DNA from: CAZIHO01 sp964538875
Lineage (GTDB): Bacteria > Pseudomonadota > Gammaproteobacteria > Chromatiales > Chromatiaceae
Length of the DNA: 7,680 nt
Direction: 5' to 3'
NCBI GenBank assembly: GCA_964538875.1
Contig: CAZIHO010000142.1
Location: 1 to 7,680, forward strand
The notes under the pieces were generated by a model. The model worked only from the letters and a program-made list of their open reading frames with translations, searched no databases and was not told the origin of the DNA. Positions 1 to 6,893 of the stretch are shown one piece after another. Made by a program: the position numbers and the translations under genes. Position 1 is the first letter of the stretch. Each line of letters starts with the position of its first letter.

Positions 1-785
1 ACCCGGGGATCATTCTGCACCTCATCCATGCTGCCTTCGGCGAGCACGCTGCCCTGGTGCAGGACCGTGACCTTGCGGGCGATGGAGCGCACAAAGTCCA
101 TGTCGTGCTCCACCACCACCACCGAGCGCTCGCCTGCCAGGGAAGTCAAGAGTTGGGCGGTGTGGTCCATTTCCTGGTGGGTCATGCCGGCCACCGGCTC
201 GTCCACCAACAGCAGCTTGGGCTCCTGCATCAGCAGCATGCCGATCTCCAGCCATTGCTTTTGGCCGTGGGACAGGGCGCCGGCCCGCCGCCGGGCCAGG
301 TCCTGCAGGCCGATGGTCTCCAGAACCGCGTCGATCCGGTCCCGCTGGGCGCCGCTGAGGCGGGCGGTCAGGCTGGCCCACACGCCCTTATCGCCGCGCA
401 TGGCCAGTTCCAGGTTCTCGAATACCGAGTGCTGCTCGAACACCGTGGGCTTCTGGAATTTGCGGCCGATGCCGGCGTTGGCGATTTCCGGCTCGCTCAG
501 GCGCAGCAGGTCGATGGTCTGGCCGAAATAGACGGTGCCAGTATCGGGTCGCGTCTTGCCGGTGACGATGTCCATCAGGGTGGTCTTTCCCGCCCCGTTG
601 GGACCGATGATGCAGCGCAGTTCCCCGGCATCGATGTAGAGATTGAGATTTTGAATTGCTTGGAAGCCGTCGAAGTTCACCGATACCCCCTCCAGGTAGA
701 GGATGGTCTGGTGGCTGATGTCCAGCACCTCGGCCAAGGTCTTGCCGGGATGCAGATACTCCCAACGCTCATGCTTGGCGCCCAT
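1..785 (-). CDS. urtD: Urea ABC transporter ATP-binding protein UrtD, 3' end cut by window edge
   Basis: Cytoplasmic ATPase subunit (LivG-like) that drives urea import. 261 residues are visible, and related proteins end only some ten residues later, so nearly the whole gene is here. Walker A is GPNGAGKT at 61-68, the Q-loop region GIGRKFQKPTVFE lies at 105-117, the ABC signature appears as LSHGQKQWLEIGMLL at 171-185, Walker B with its catalytic Glu is LLLVDEP at 191-197 followed by VAGMT, and the switch His is in VVVEHDMDFV at 223-232. The signature LSHGQ instead of LSGGQ, together with QWLEIGMLL, is typical of UrtD. A GGAGG lies 10 nt upstream of the ATG, whose A is the last base of the urtC stop. 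urtE, the second ATPase, is expected just beyond the left edge. Confidence 0.95.
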   Translation of the reverse strand, partial: MGAKHERWEYLHPGKTLAEVLDISHQTILYLEGVSVNFDGFQAIQNLNLYIDAGELRCIIGPNGAGKTTLMDIVTGKTRPDTGTVYFGQTIDLLRLSEPEIANAGIGRKFQKPTVFEQHSVFENLELAMRGDKGVWASLTARLSGAQRDRIDAVLETIGLQDLARRRAGALSHGQKQWLEIGMLLMQEPKLLLVDEPVAGMTHQEMDHTAQLLTSLAGERSVVVVEHDMDFVRSIARKVTVLHQGSVLAEGSMDEVQNDPR

Positions 786-1870
786 CAGGAACGGTCCTCC
801 CGTCTTAGGAGCCCTACCACGCCGCGCGGCAGGAATAGGGTTACACCCACGAACAGGGCGCCTAGGGCGTAGAGCCAGACCTCGGGCAGGGCGGCGGTGA
901 AATAGGTTTTGCCGTAGTTGACCAGCAGGGCGCCCACCACCGCGCCGTATAGGGTTCCCCGGCCCCCTACCGCCACCCAGATGACGATCTCGATGGAGAA
1001 CAGGGGCGACAATTCGCCAGGGTTGATGATGCCCACCTGGGGCACGTACAGGGCGCCGGCGACGCCGGCCAGCACCGCCGAAAAGGTGAAGATGGCCAGC
1101 TTGACCTGCTCAACCCGGTAACCCAGGAAGCGCAACCGGCTCTCGCCGTCCCGCACCGCCAGCGCCACCCGGCCCAGCTTGGAGATGACCAGGGCGCGGC
1201 TGGCCAGATAGCCGCCGGCCAACGCCAGGGCGGACACCATGAATAGGGCGCTGCGGGTTTCGTCCAGATGTAGGGGGAAACCCAGGATGTCCTTGAAGTC
1301 CGTGAGGCCGTTATTGCCGCCGAAGCCCATTTCGTTGCGGAAAAAGGCCAGCATCAGGGCATAGGTCAGGGCCTGGGTGATGATCGACAGATAAACCCCG
1401 GTGACCCGGGAGCGGAATGCCAGCCAGCCAAACAGGAACGCCAGGGCGCCAGGCACCAGCAGAACCATGAGGGCCGCGAACCAGAATTGGTCGAAGCCCT
1501 GCCAGAACCAGGGCAGTTCCCGCCAGTTGAGGAACACCATGAAGTCCGGCAGTTCCGGATGGCCGTACACGCCCCGGTCGCCGATCTGGCGCATCAGGTA
1601 CATCCCCATGGCGTAGCCGCCCAGGGCGAAGAAGGCTCCGTGACCCAGGGACAGAATACCCAGGTAGCCCCACACCAGGTCCACCGCCAGGGCCAACAGG
1701 GCATAGGTGAAATACTTGCCCAGCAGGGTGACGGTATAGGTGGAAATATGCAATGGACTGTCCGCCGGCACCAGCAAATGCAGGGGCGGCACCAGCAGGA
1801 TCAACAGGCCTACCAGGACCAGCAGCACCTGGCCGCCCCGGTCGCCCTTCACCAAGTCACAGAAACACAT
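785..1870 (-). CDS. urtC: Urea ABC transporter permease UrtC
   Basis: 361-residue LivM-type inner-membrane permease that partners UrtB. Around ten hydrophobic segments are visible. Family motifs include WGYLGILSLGHGAFFALGGYAMGMY at about 68-91 in shortened form (core LSLGHGAFFALGGYA), TGVYLSIITQALTYA at about 157-171, GFGGNNGLT at 182-190, the ATPase-contacting loop LGRVALAVRDGESRLRFLGY at about 232-251, and WVAVGGRGTLYGAVVGA at about 298-314. The loop between about 95 and 125 (GDRGVYGHPELPDF...) is typical of UrtC and longer than in LivM. I chose the ATG at 1870, preceded by AAGGTGG at 5-nt spacing. A GTG at 1879 would add three residues and is the alternative. The TGA stop shares one base with the urtD ATG (TGATG), indicating translational coupling. 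Confidence 0.94.
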   Translation of the reverse strand: MCFCDLVKGDRGGQVLLVLVGLLILLVPPLHLLVPADSPLHISTYTVTLLGKYFTYALLALAVDLVWGYLGILSLGHGAFFALGGYAMGMYLMRQIGDRGVYGHPELPDFMVFLNWRELPWFWQGFDQFWFAALMVLLVPGALAFLFGWLAFRSRVTGVYLSIITQALTYALMLAFFRNEMGFGGNNGLTDFKDILGFPLHLDETRSALFMVSALALAGGYLASRALVISKLGRVALAVRDGESRLRFLGYRVEQVKLAIFTFSAVLAGVAGALYVPQVGIINPGELSPLFSIEIVIWVAVGGRGTLYGAVVGALLVNYGKTYFTAALPEVWLYALGALFVGVTLFLPRGVVGLLRREDRS

Positions 1871-1880
1871 GGCCGCCACC

Positions 1881-3500
1881 TTAGGAATCCGCCGCCCGGC
1901 CTTTTTGGGGGAATAGGCCCCGGGGACGTTTTTGAATGAACAGAATAATCAGCACCAGCACCAGGATCTTGGCCAGCACCGCCCCGGACCAGGGTTCCAG
2001 CAGCTTGCTGACCACCCCCAGGCCGAGACCGCCCACCAGGGTGCCCCACAGATTGCCCACGCCGCCGAACACCACCACCATGAAGCTGTCGATGATGTAG
2101 GCCTGGCCCAGATTGGGACCCACGTTGGTGAGCTGGCTTAAGGCCACTCCCGCTACGCCGGCGATGCCGGAGCCCAGGCCAAAGGTCATGGCATCCACCC
2201 AGGCGGACCGTACCCCCATGGCCTGGGCCATGGCCCGGTTCTGGGCCACGGCCCGCACCTGGAGCCCCAGCCGGGTGCGCTTGAGGACCAGATATAGGGC
2301 GGCGAACACCGCCAGGCAGAACACCAGGATGTACAGCCGGTTGAGGGTGAGCGACAGGACCTCGTTCAGTTGCCAGGAGCCGCTCATCCAGGCGGGGGTC
2401 TCCACGCTGCGGTTGAGGGGCGAGAACACCGAGCGCACTAACTGCTGCAACACCAGGCTCAGGCCGAAGGTGGCCAGCAAGGTCTCCAGGGGGCGGCCGT
2501 AGAGGAAGCGGATCAGGCCCCGCTCAATCAGCACGCCGGTCAACCCGGACACCAGGAACGCTGCCGGGACGGCCAGCAGCAGGGAATAGGTGATCTGGTC
2601 CGGCAGGGCGAGCTGGATCACATAGGTGGTATAGGCGCCGAGCATGATGAGTTCACCGTGGGCCATGTTAATCACGCCCATGACGCCGAAGGTGATGGCC
2701 AGTCCGATGGCGGCCAGCACCAGCACCGAGCCCAGACTCAAGCCGAAGAACAGGGTCTCGGCGGCGCTGTAGACCTTGACCCGCAGTTCGATGCCCTGAA
2801 GCGCCCGTTGGGCCGCCTTTTTCACCGCCGGGTCCGGTTCCTGGCCCAGCAGGCGGGTCAGGCCGGCGCGCACCACCGGCGTCAGGCTGGCCTCCAGGTG
2901 ATGCACCGCCGCCAGCCGGGTGCCGGCTTCCGGGTGGTCCAGGTCCAGCAAGGCCAGGGCTTGCGCCAGGGCTTCCGCCACCGGGGGACTGGTGTCCTTG
3001 GCGGCCAGCTTTTCCAATAAGGGGCGCTGTTCCGGCGTCAGGTTGGTTTGCAATTCCCGCACCGCCGCCAGCCGCCGCGCCGGGTCCGGATGGGCCAGAC
3101 TCAGTTCCGCCAGGGCGCCCTTGAGGCGGGTGCGCATATTGTTATTGATGGTGACCCGGCTCAACTCGGCCTTGTCGATGGGTCCCAGGTCCGCGCTACT
3201 GCGCACCGCCTGGAAGCGGCTGCCGTCACCAGGCACCGCCAGCACCGGTTCCCCGTCCGCCTTGCGGGTATAAAACTCACCGATCAGCAGGGCGCGCAGC
3301 AGGGGTTCGGCCCGCGGGTCGCCGCTGTCCAGAAAGCGCTCGATGGCCTGCTCCTTCTTGGGGAAACTCCGGTCGAGAATCAGGCTCAAGGCCTCGTCAA
3401 AGGCCCCGGTATCCGACTGGGCGCCTAGGGGCGTTGCGACCCACAGCAGCAGCCCCAGCAGCGGGATGAGCAAACCGCGCGAGGTTGGGAAATGGCGCAT
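1881..3500 (-). CDS. urtB: Urea ABC transporter permease UrtB with N-terminal periplasmic domain
   Basis: 539-residue permease that forms, with UrtC, the inner-membrane urea channel. It has two parts. Residues 1-27 look like a signal peptide or first membrane anchor (GLLIPLLGLLLWVATPLGA). Residues about 30-240 are a soluble, probably periplasmic, Ala/Leu/Arg-rich helical region with HEAT-like units (HPDPARRLAAVREL at about 137-150; HPEAGTRLAAVHHLE at about 189-203). Residues about 245-525 are the LivH-type permease core, with GVINMAHGELIMLGAY at about 275-290 and RAVAQNRAMAQAMGV at about 416-430. The long N-terminal region is common in proteobacterial UrtB and absent from LivH. The ATG at 3500 was chosen for its GAGGA ribosome site at 7-nt spacing and the signal peptide. 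The open frame to 3599 would run back through the terminator into urtA. The TAA stop lies 10 nt before the urtC ATG. Confidence 0.94.
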   Translation of the reverse strand: MRHFPTSRGLLIPLLGLLLWVATPLGAQSDTGAFDEALSLILDRSFPKKEQAIERFLDSGDPRAEPLLRALLIGEFYTRKADGEPVLAVPGDGSRFQAVRSSADLGPIDKAELSRVTINNNMRTRLKGALAELSLAHPDPARRLAAVRELQTNLTPEQRPLLEKLAAKDTSPPVAEALAQALALLDLDHPEAGTRLAAVHHLEASLTPVVRAGLTRLLGQEPDPAVKKAAQRALQGIELRVKVYSAAETLFFGLSLGSVLVLAAIGLAITFGVMGVINMAHGELIMLGAYTTYVIQLALPDQITYSLLLAVPAAFLVSGLTGVLIERGLIRFLYGRPLETLLATFGLSLVLQQLVRSVFSPLNRSVETPAWMSGSWQLNEVLSLTLNRLYILVFCLAVFAALYLVLKRTRLGLQVRAVAQNRAMAQAMGVRSAWVDAMTFGLGSGIAGVAGVALSQLTNVGPNLGQAYIIDSFMVVVFGGVGNLWGTLVGGLGLGVVSKLLEPWSGAVLAKILVLVLIILFIQKRPRGLFPQKGRAADS

Positions 3501-3530
3501 GGGTCGTCCTCGGATGGGCCATGGACCGGG

Positions 3531-3570
3531 AAAAAACCGGGCGGGGCCGGATCGCCCCGGCCCCGCCCGG
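3531..3570 (-). terminator. Intrinsic terminator between urtA and urtB
   Basis: Eight nt after the urtA stop the minus strand has a perfect 14-bp inverted repeat, CCGGGCGGGGCCGG (3570-3557) and CCGGCCCCGCCCGG (3550-3537). The loop is 6 nt, GGCGAT, and six T residues (3536-3531) follow directly. This is a textbook rho-independent terminator. Only about 30 nt separate the T-run from the urtB start and no promoter is visible there. The likely role is therefore partial termination, giving more urtA than urtBCD transcript. The hairpin would also protect the 3' end of a urtA-only mRNA. Confidence 0.9.
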
Positions 3571-3577
3571 TGCTGGA

Positions 3578-4870
3578 TCAGTAGTTCTGACCCGAGCATT
3601 TCTTGGTGACGCGGTTGTAGTTACCGCACTTCAGGGTCACCCAGTCCGCGTCGATGTCCTTGCTGCCGGGCAGAAAGTCGGACCAGGCGTCGCCCGGTAC
3701 TTCCTTGTCAGTCTGCCAGACGGTGGCAAACTGGCCGTCAGCCTGGATCTCGCCGATCAGCACTGGCTTGGTGATGTGGTGGTTAGGCAGCATCTTGGCG
3801 GTGCCGCCGGTGAGGTTGGGCACTTCCAGGCCGATGATCGCCTCCGCCACCTTGTCCGTGTCGGTGCTGCCCGCCTTTTCCACTGCCTTCACCCACAGGT
3901 TGAAGCCGATGTAATGGGCTTCCATGGGATCATTGCTGACCCGCTTCGGGCTCTTGATGAACTCATGCCACTGCTTGATGAAGGCGGCATTGGTCGGGTT
4001 GTCGATGCTCATAAAGTAGTTCCAGGCGGCCAGATGGCCCACCAGGGGCTTGGTGTCGATGCCGGACAACTCTTCCTCGCCCACCGAGAAGGCCACCACC
4101 GGAATATCCGCCGCAGCCACGCCCTGGTTGCCCAGTTCCTTATAGAAGGGCACGTTGGCGTCGCCGTTGATGGTGGACACCACGGCAGTTTTCTTGCCGG
4201 TGGAGCCAAACTTCTTGATATCCGCCACGATGGACTGCCAGTCGGAATGACCGAACGGCGTATAGTTCACCATGATGTCTTCCGCCGCCACGCCCTTGCC
4301 CTTCAGATAGGCTTCCAGAACCTTGTTGGTGGTGCGCGGATACACGTAGTCGGTGCCCGCCAACACCCAACGCTTCACCCCCAGGTCCTTCATCAGGTAA
4401 TCCACCGCCGGGATGGCCTGCTGATTCGGCGCGGCACCGGTATAGAACACATTCTTGGACGACTCCTCGCCCTCATACTGGACCGGGTAGAACAGCAGCC
4501 CGTTCAGTTGCTCGAATACCGGCAAGACCGACTTGCGGGACACGGAGGTCCAGCAGCCAAACACCGCCGCCACCTTGTCTTGGGAAATCAGCCCGCGGGC
4601 TTTTTCCGCGAACAGGGGCCAGTTTGACGCCGGGTCCACCACCACGGCTTCCAGTTGCTTGCCGAGCAAGCCGCCCTTTTTGTTCTGCTGCTCGATCAGC
4701 ATCAGCATGGTGTCCTTCAGGGTGGTCTCGCTGATGGCCATGGTGCCGGACAGGGAGTGCAGCACGCCCACCTTGATGGTGTCGGCGGCTTGAGCCAGGG
4801 ACAGCATGCCCATTGCCAGGGCACCACCTAATAGGTGCAGCGAGGTCTTGCGTAGGCCTGTAGGTTTCAT
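3578..4870 (-). CDS. urtA: Urea ABC transporter, periplasmic substrate-binding protein
   Basis: 430-residue type I periplasmic binding protein of the branched-chain amino acid/amide family that captures urea and hands it to UrtBC. Residues 1-28 are a Sec signal peptide: basic n-region (KPTGLRK), hydrophobic core, then AQA before the predicted mature start ADTIKVG. The mature protein opens with VGVLHSLSGTMAISE, and FGCWTSVSRKSVLPVFE follows at about 104-120. Both are characteristic of the UrtA/amide-binding subgroup, as opposed to LivJ. The C-terminus carries two cysteines, Cys415 and Cys425, that could form a disulphide. A GGAG lies 11 nt before the ATG, a rather long spacing. urtA is the first gene of the transporter operon, downstream of the sigma-54 promoter and just ahead of a strong terminator. 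Confidence 0.95.
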   Translation of the reverse strand: MKPTGLRKTSLHLLGGALAMGMLSLAQAADTIKVGVLHSLSGTMAISETTLKDTMLMLIEQQNKKGGLLGKQLEAVVVDPASNWPLFAEKARGLISQDKVAAVFGCWTSVSRKSVLPVFEQLNGLLFYPVQYEGEESSKNVFYTGAAPNQQAIPAVDYLMKDLGVKRWVLAGTDYVYPRTTNKVLEAYLKGKGVAAEDIMVNYTPFGHSDWQSIVADIKKFGSTGKKTAVVSTINGDANVPFYKELGNQGVAAADIPVVAFSVGEEELSGIDTKPLVGHLAAWNYFMSIDNPTNAAFIKQWHEFIKSPKRVSNDPMEAHYIGFNLWVKAVEKAGSTDTDKVAEAIIGLEVPNLTGGTAKMLPNHHITKPVLIGEIQADGQFATVWQTDKEVPGDAWSDFLPGSKDIDADWVTLKCGNYNRVTKKCSGQNY

Positions 4871-4898
4871 CGTCTTGTGTGCTCCAGGTAAAAACCAG

Positions 4899-4936
4899 AT
4901 GGTCGGCTACCGCCGCTAGGGCCGGTTATCGCCGCT
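4899..4936 (-). repeat. Tandem imperfect 19-nt repeat in the urtA leader
   Basis: Two adjacent 19-nt units on the minus strand (4936-4918 and 4917-4899) agree at 15 of 19 positions. Both begin AGCGGCG and continue with an RTARCCG-like block. They lie in the predicted untranslated leader, just after the predicted start point. The role is unknown. They could be an operator for an additional regulator or leader structure, or chance in GC-rich DNA. Confidence 0.35.
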
Positions 4937-4949
4937 TCCCTGGACTCAA

Positions 4950-4966
4950 TGCAGGCCTCGTGCCAG
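4950..4966 (-). promoter_or_regulatory. Sigma-54 (RpoN) promoter of urtA
   Basis: The minus strand reads C-TGGCACG-AGGC-CTGC-A. Against the consensus YTGGCACGRNNNTTGCW there is one mismatch (C for the first T of TTGC), and the invariant GG (4964-4963) and GC (4952-4951) are at the correct spacing. The predicted transcription start is about 4939, giving a 5' leader of about 69 nt before the urtA ATG. Together with the flanking IHF- and NtrC-like sites this indicates nitrogen-limitation control of urea uptake, as known for urea and amino-acid transporters in other proteobacteria. Confidence 0.72.
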
Positions 4967-4983
4967 GTCTGTAAAACTTGTTA

Positions 4984-4996
4984 AATCAATGAATTA
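4984..4996 (+). promoter_or_regulatory. Probable IHF binding site
   Basis: The plus strand reads AATCAATGAATTA, a complete match to the IHF consensus WATCAA-N4-TTR. It sits in a short A/T-rich island (about 4971-5001) within otherwise GC-rich DNA. It lies at about -45 to -57 from the predicted urtA start point, between the enhancer-like site and the -24/-12 promoter. In other sigma-54 promoters IHF bends the DNA at this position to bring the activator to the polymerase. The consensus is short, so the match alone would be weak. Position and context raise the confidence. Confidence 0.5.
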
Positions 4997-5057
4997 GGAT
5001 GGTTTTCAGGGAACGCACCGGTGGTGGCCGCCCTGTTTCGGGGCGAGGGCGCGCCCA

Positions 5058-5074
5058 TGCCCCAGGAGGGTGCA
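5058..5074 (-). promoter_or_regulatory. Probable NtrC-type enhancer binding site
   Basis: The minus strand reads TGCACC-CTCCT-GGGGCA, which matches the NtrC consensus TGCACC-N5-GGTGCA at 11 of 12 half-site positions. It starts 20 nt after the ureG stop, with its centre (5066) about 127 bp upstream of the predicted urtA start point. That is inside the usual -100 to -150 range for NtrC enhancers. It is the only full site I see. NtrC usually binds pairs, and a lone GGTGCG half-site lies near 5015-5020 without a partner. Assignment to NtrC rather than another enhancer-binding protein is inference. Confidence 0.55.
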
Positions 5075-5094
5075 TCCAATGCGGTGGGGCGGGC

Positions 5095-5706
5095 TCAGTC
5101 CAGCATGCCCTGGTGGAGCAGAAATTCAACGACCTGGGGCAGTCCCGCGCCGGTCTTGAGATTGGTAAAGACAAAGGGCCGCTCGCCGCGCATCCGCCGG
5201 GCATCCTGCTCCATGACCGCCAGGGAGGCGCCCACATAGGGGGCCAGGTCGATCTTGTTGATTACCAGCAGATCGGAACGGGTGATGCCTGGACCACCCT
5301 TGCGAGGGATTTTTTCCCCTTCCGCCACGTCGATCACGTACAGGGTCAGATCCGCCAGCTCGGGGCTGAAGGTGGCGGCCAGGTTGTCGCCGCCGGATTC
5401 CACGAAGATCAAGTCCAGGGTTGGAAAGGCCTGAATCAGTTCGTCCACCGCCGCCAGGTTCATGGAGGCATCTTCCCGAATGGCAGTATGGGGACAACCG
5501 CCGGTTTCCACGCCCCGGATCCGCTCCTTCGGCAGCGCCTGGCTGCGAATCAGGAACTCCGCATCTTCCTTGGTGTAGATATCGTTGGTCACCACCGCCA
5601 GTTCCAGCCGGTGGCGCAGGGCCTTGCAGAGGGCGTCCAGCAGGGCGGTCTTGCCGGAGCCCACCGGGCCGCCGACGCCGACACGCAGGGGATTAGGGTG
5701 GGTCAT
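5095..5706 (-). CDS. ureG: Urease accessory protein UreG, SIMIBI-class GTPase
   Basis: 203-residue GTPase that powers nickel transfer into the urease active site with UreD, UreF and UreE. Visible motifs, in order: P-loop GPVGSGKT at 13-20, VTNDIYTKED at 39-48, the nickel-binding CPH motif at 71-73 within VETGGCPHTAIREDAS, ESGGDNLAATFSP at 103-115, and the guanine-specificity motif NKID at 150-153. All key residues are intact and length is typical. The short N-terminus (MTHPNPLRVGVGG) lacks the His-rich extension seen in some UreGs. The ATG at 5706 is preceded by AGGAG at 6-nt spacing, a good ribosome site. This is the last urease gene of the cluster. No intrinsic terminator is evident after it, so read-through into urtA is possible. 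Confidence 0.97.
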   Translation of the reverse strand: MTHPNPLRVGVGGPVGSGKTALLDALCKALRHRLELAVVTNDIYTKEDAEFLIRSQALPKERIRGVETGGCPHTAIREDASMNLAAVDELIQAFPTLDLIFVESGGDNLAATFSPELADLTLYVIDVAEGEKIPRKGGPGITRSDLLVINKIDLAPYVGASLAVMEQDARRMRGERPFVFTNLKTGAGLPQVVEFLLHQGMLD

Positions 5707-5757
5707 GGGGGTCTCCTGGGCGTTGCTAGGTTGGGGGCCGGGCGCGGCGCCGCTGCT

Positions 5758-6444
5758 CTAGGACCGGAACAGCCGGGTGTACTGCTGCTCATGGCGGCTG
5801 CTGGCAATGGCCAGGGCCGGGAGGGCGCCGCCCAGGTCCCCGTCCGTCACCGCCAAGCCTCGCGTCACCAGTCCCGGCAGCAGATGACCGAGCCGGTGTA
5901 GCAGTCGCTGGCCGGCGGTTTGTCCCAGGGGGATGAGCTTGACGCCGGCCAGCACCTGGCCTTCCAGCCAACCCCATGCGTAGCCCAGGGCGGTAGCTTG
6001 CAGGGGAATGGCCCAGGTGACGGCGGCCAGGGCCATGCCGGCCGCTTGGCAGGACTCGCAGCCCGGCCGCCATGGGTCTGGGAGCTGGATGCCCAGGGCC
6101 GGCAGCAGGGTGGCGAGCGCCTTGCCCCGGCCCCGTTCCTCGGCGCGCAGTTCCTGGGTTTCCCGGCAGGCCAGCAGGTAGGCGCTCCAGTGGCCAAACT
6201 CGCTGGGGTCGCCGCGCTGCACGGCGCCGTACAGGCGGGCAAGCAGGGGCACATCGGCGTGGGTCAAACCGAGGCTGAGTTGGCCTTCCAGCCAGTCCGC
6301 CAGGCTCACTGAGTCCCGCACCCAGCCGTTTTCCACCGCCCATTCCAGGCCCTGGGAGTAGGTGAAGGCGCCGATGGGCAGGGACGGGCTGACCAGATGC
6401 AGCAGCCGCGCCAGGGCCAGGGACTCGACCCCCAGCCTAGTCAT
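5758..6444 (-). CDS. ureF: Urease accessory protein UreF
   Basis: 228-residue all-helical maturation factor. UreF bridges UreD and UreG on apo-urease and gates GTP-dependent nickel insertion. The diagnostic N-terminal motif is present at about 16-35 (LVSPSLPIGAFTYSQGLEWA), and the protein ends with the family-typical YTRLFRS. Length matches the family. The start chosen is the ATG at 6444, which lies inside the last codons of ureE (8-nt overlap). No clear Shine-Dalgarno precedes it, so translation is probably coupled to ureE. A TTG at 6495 in the same frame would add 17 residues (TRSPACTADPTATATI) that do not resemble UreF, so I rejected it. 51 nt separate the TAG stop from ureG. Confidence 0.94.
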   Translation of the reverse strand: MTRLGVESLALARLLHLVSPSLPIGAFTYSQGLEWAVENGWVRDSVSLADWLEGQLSLGLTHADVPLLARLYGAVQRGDPSEFGHWSAYLLACRETQELRAEERGRGKALATLLPALGIQLPDPWRPGCESCQAAGMALAAVTWAIPLQATALGYAWGWLEGQVLAGVKLIPLGQTAGQRLLHRLGHLLPGLVTRGLAVTDGDLGGALPALAIASSRHEQQYTRLFRS

Positions 6445-6886
6445 GATCGTCGCCGTGGCCGTGGGGTCCGCCGTACACGCCGGGCTCCGGGTCAAAGGGG
6501 ACCGACTCTGCCAGGGGCTCCAGACCCAGATGCCGGGCCAGGTGGTCCAGCAGGGGATCCTGGAGGTAGCGTAGCCAGCCGGGGCCGATTTGCAGGGGCA
6601 CGTGGCGGTTGCCCAGGTGATAACAGGCCCTGGCCAGCGCCAGGGGATCGGCGCACCTCAGGGTGGACACGGGTTCCGGGGCAGCCCGCACCTGCACTAC
6701 GGCTCCCCCGTCCGCCGCCAGCAGGTCTCCGTCCCGCAGGCAGCCGCCCCGGTCCAGGAATAGGCCGGCCTCGCGGCCGTCGTCCAGAATGACCCGCAGC
6801 CGGTGTTTGGCGCGGGCTTCCATACGCAGGGTCAGGGTGGTGTCGGCGGGTTGGCCCGGCGGCAGCCGGTGGGTCAAGCGCAGCAT
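6437..6886 (-). CDS. ureE: Urease accessory protein UreE, nickel metallochaperone
   Basis: 149-residue cytoplasmic metallochaperone that delivers nickel to the UreDFG-apo-urease complex. The N-terminal half (about 1-70) has the beta-rich UreE fold, including an LDDGREAGLFLDRG-type stretch. The C-terminal metal-binding domain carries the family signature YHLGNRHVPLQI at about 89-100, in which His95 corresponds to the conserved interface nickel ligand. The tail is only modestly His-rich (PHGHGDDHD, His142, His144, His148), unlike the long poly-His tail of Klebsiella UreE, so nickel storage is probably limited. I chose the ATG at 6886 because a GAGG ribosome site sits 5 nt upstream and the protein then begins with the usual MLRLT-like sequence. 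The frame extends further upstream to 7015, but that would run inside ureC. Its 3' end overlaps the ureF start by 8 nt. Confidence 0.93.
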   Translation of the reverse strand: MLRLTHRLPPGQPADTTLTLRMEARAKHRLRVILDDGREAGLFLDRGGCLRDGDLLAADGGAVVQVRAAPEPVSTLRCADPLALARACYHLGNRHVPLQIGPGWLRYLQDPLLDHLARHLGLEPLAESVPFDPEPGVYGGPHGHGDDHD

Positions 6887-6893
6887 GGCGGCC

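Noticed and set aside
57..872. Long plus-strand open frame (271 codons) opposite urtD.
   Set aside because: It is antisense to a gene with full ABC ATPase motifs. The translation is rich in His/Gln/Gly with no family features, as expected for the complement of GC-rich coding DNA.
3501..3599. Upstream extension of urtB by 33 codons to an ATG at 3599.
   Set aside because: It would translate the terminator hairpin and overlap urtA. The ATG at 3500 has a good ribosome site and begins a signal peptide.
3485..4627. Long plus-strand open frame (380 codons) opposite urtA.
   Set aside because: It crosses the terminator and lies antisense to urtA, which has a signal peptide and family motifs. No ribosome site or recognisable domain supports the plus-strand frame.
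5005..5020. Second NtrC-like site around the GGTGCG half-site.
   Set aside because: No matching TGCACC-like half lies at the required 5-nt spacing, so it remains a lone half-site.
5041..5063. GC-rich imperfect palindrome after ureG, around GGGCGCGCCC, as a possible ureG terminator.
   Set aside because: The arms have mismatches, the perfect core leaves no loop, and no T-run follows on the minus strand. Part of it overlaps the NtrC-like site.
5707..5757. GC palindrome (GCGGCGCCGC) in the ureF-ureG gap as a terminator or operator.
   Set aside because: It is short, leaves almost no loop and has no T-run. It is probably chance in GC-rich DNA.
4999..5901. Plus-strand open frame (300 codons) opposite ureG and part of ureF.
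   Set aside because: It is antisense to two clear urease accessory genes and its composition is that of a complementary shadow frame.
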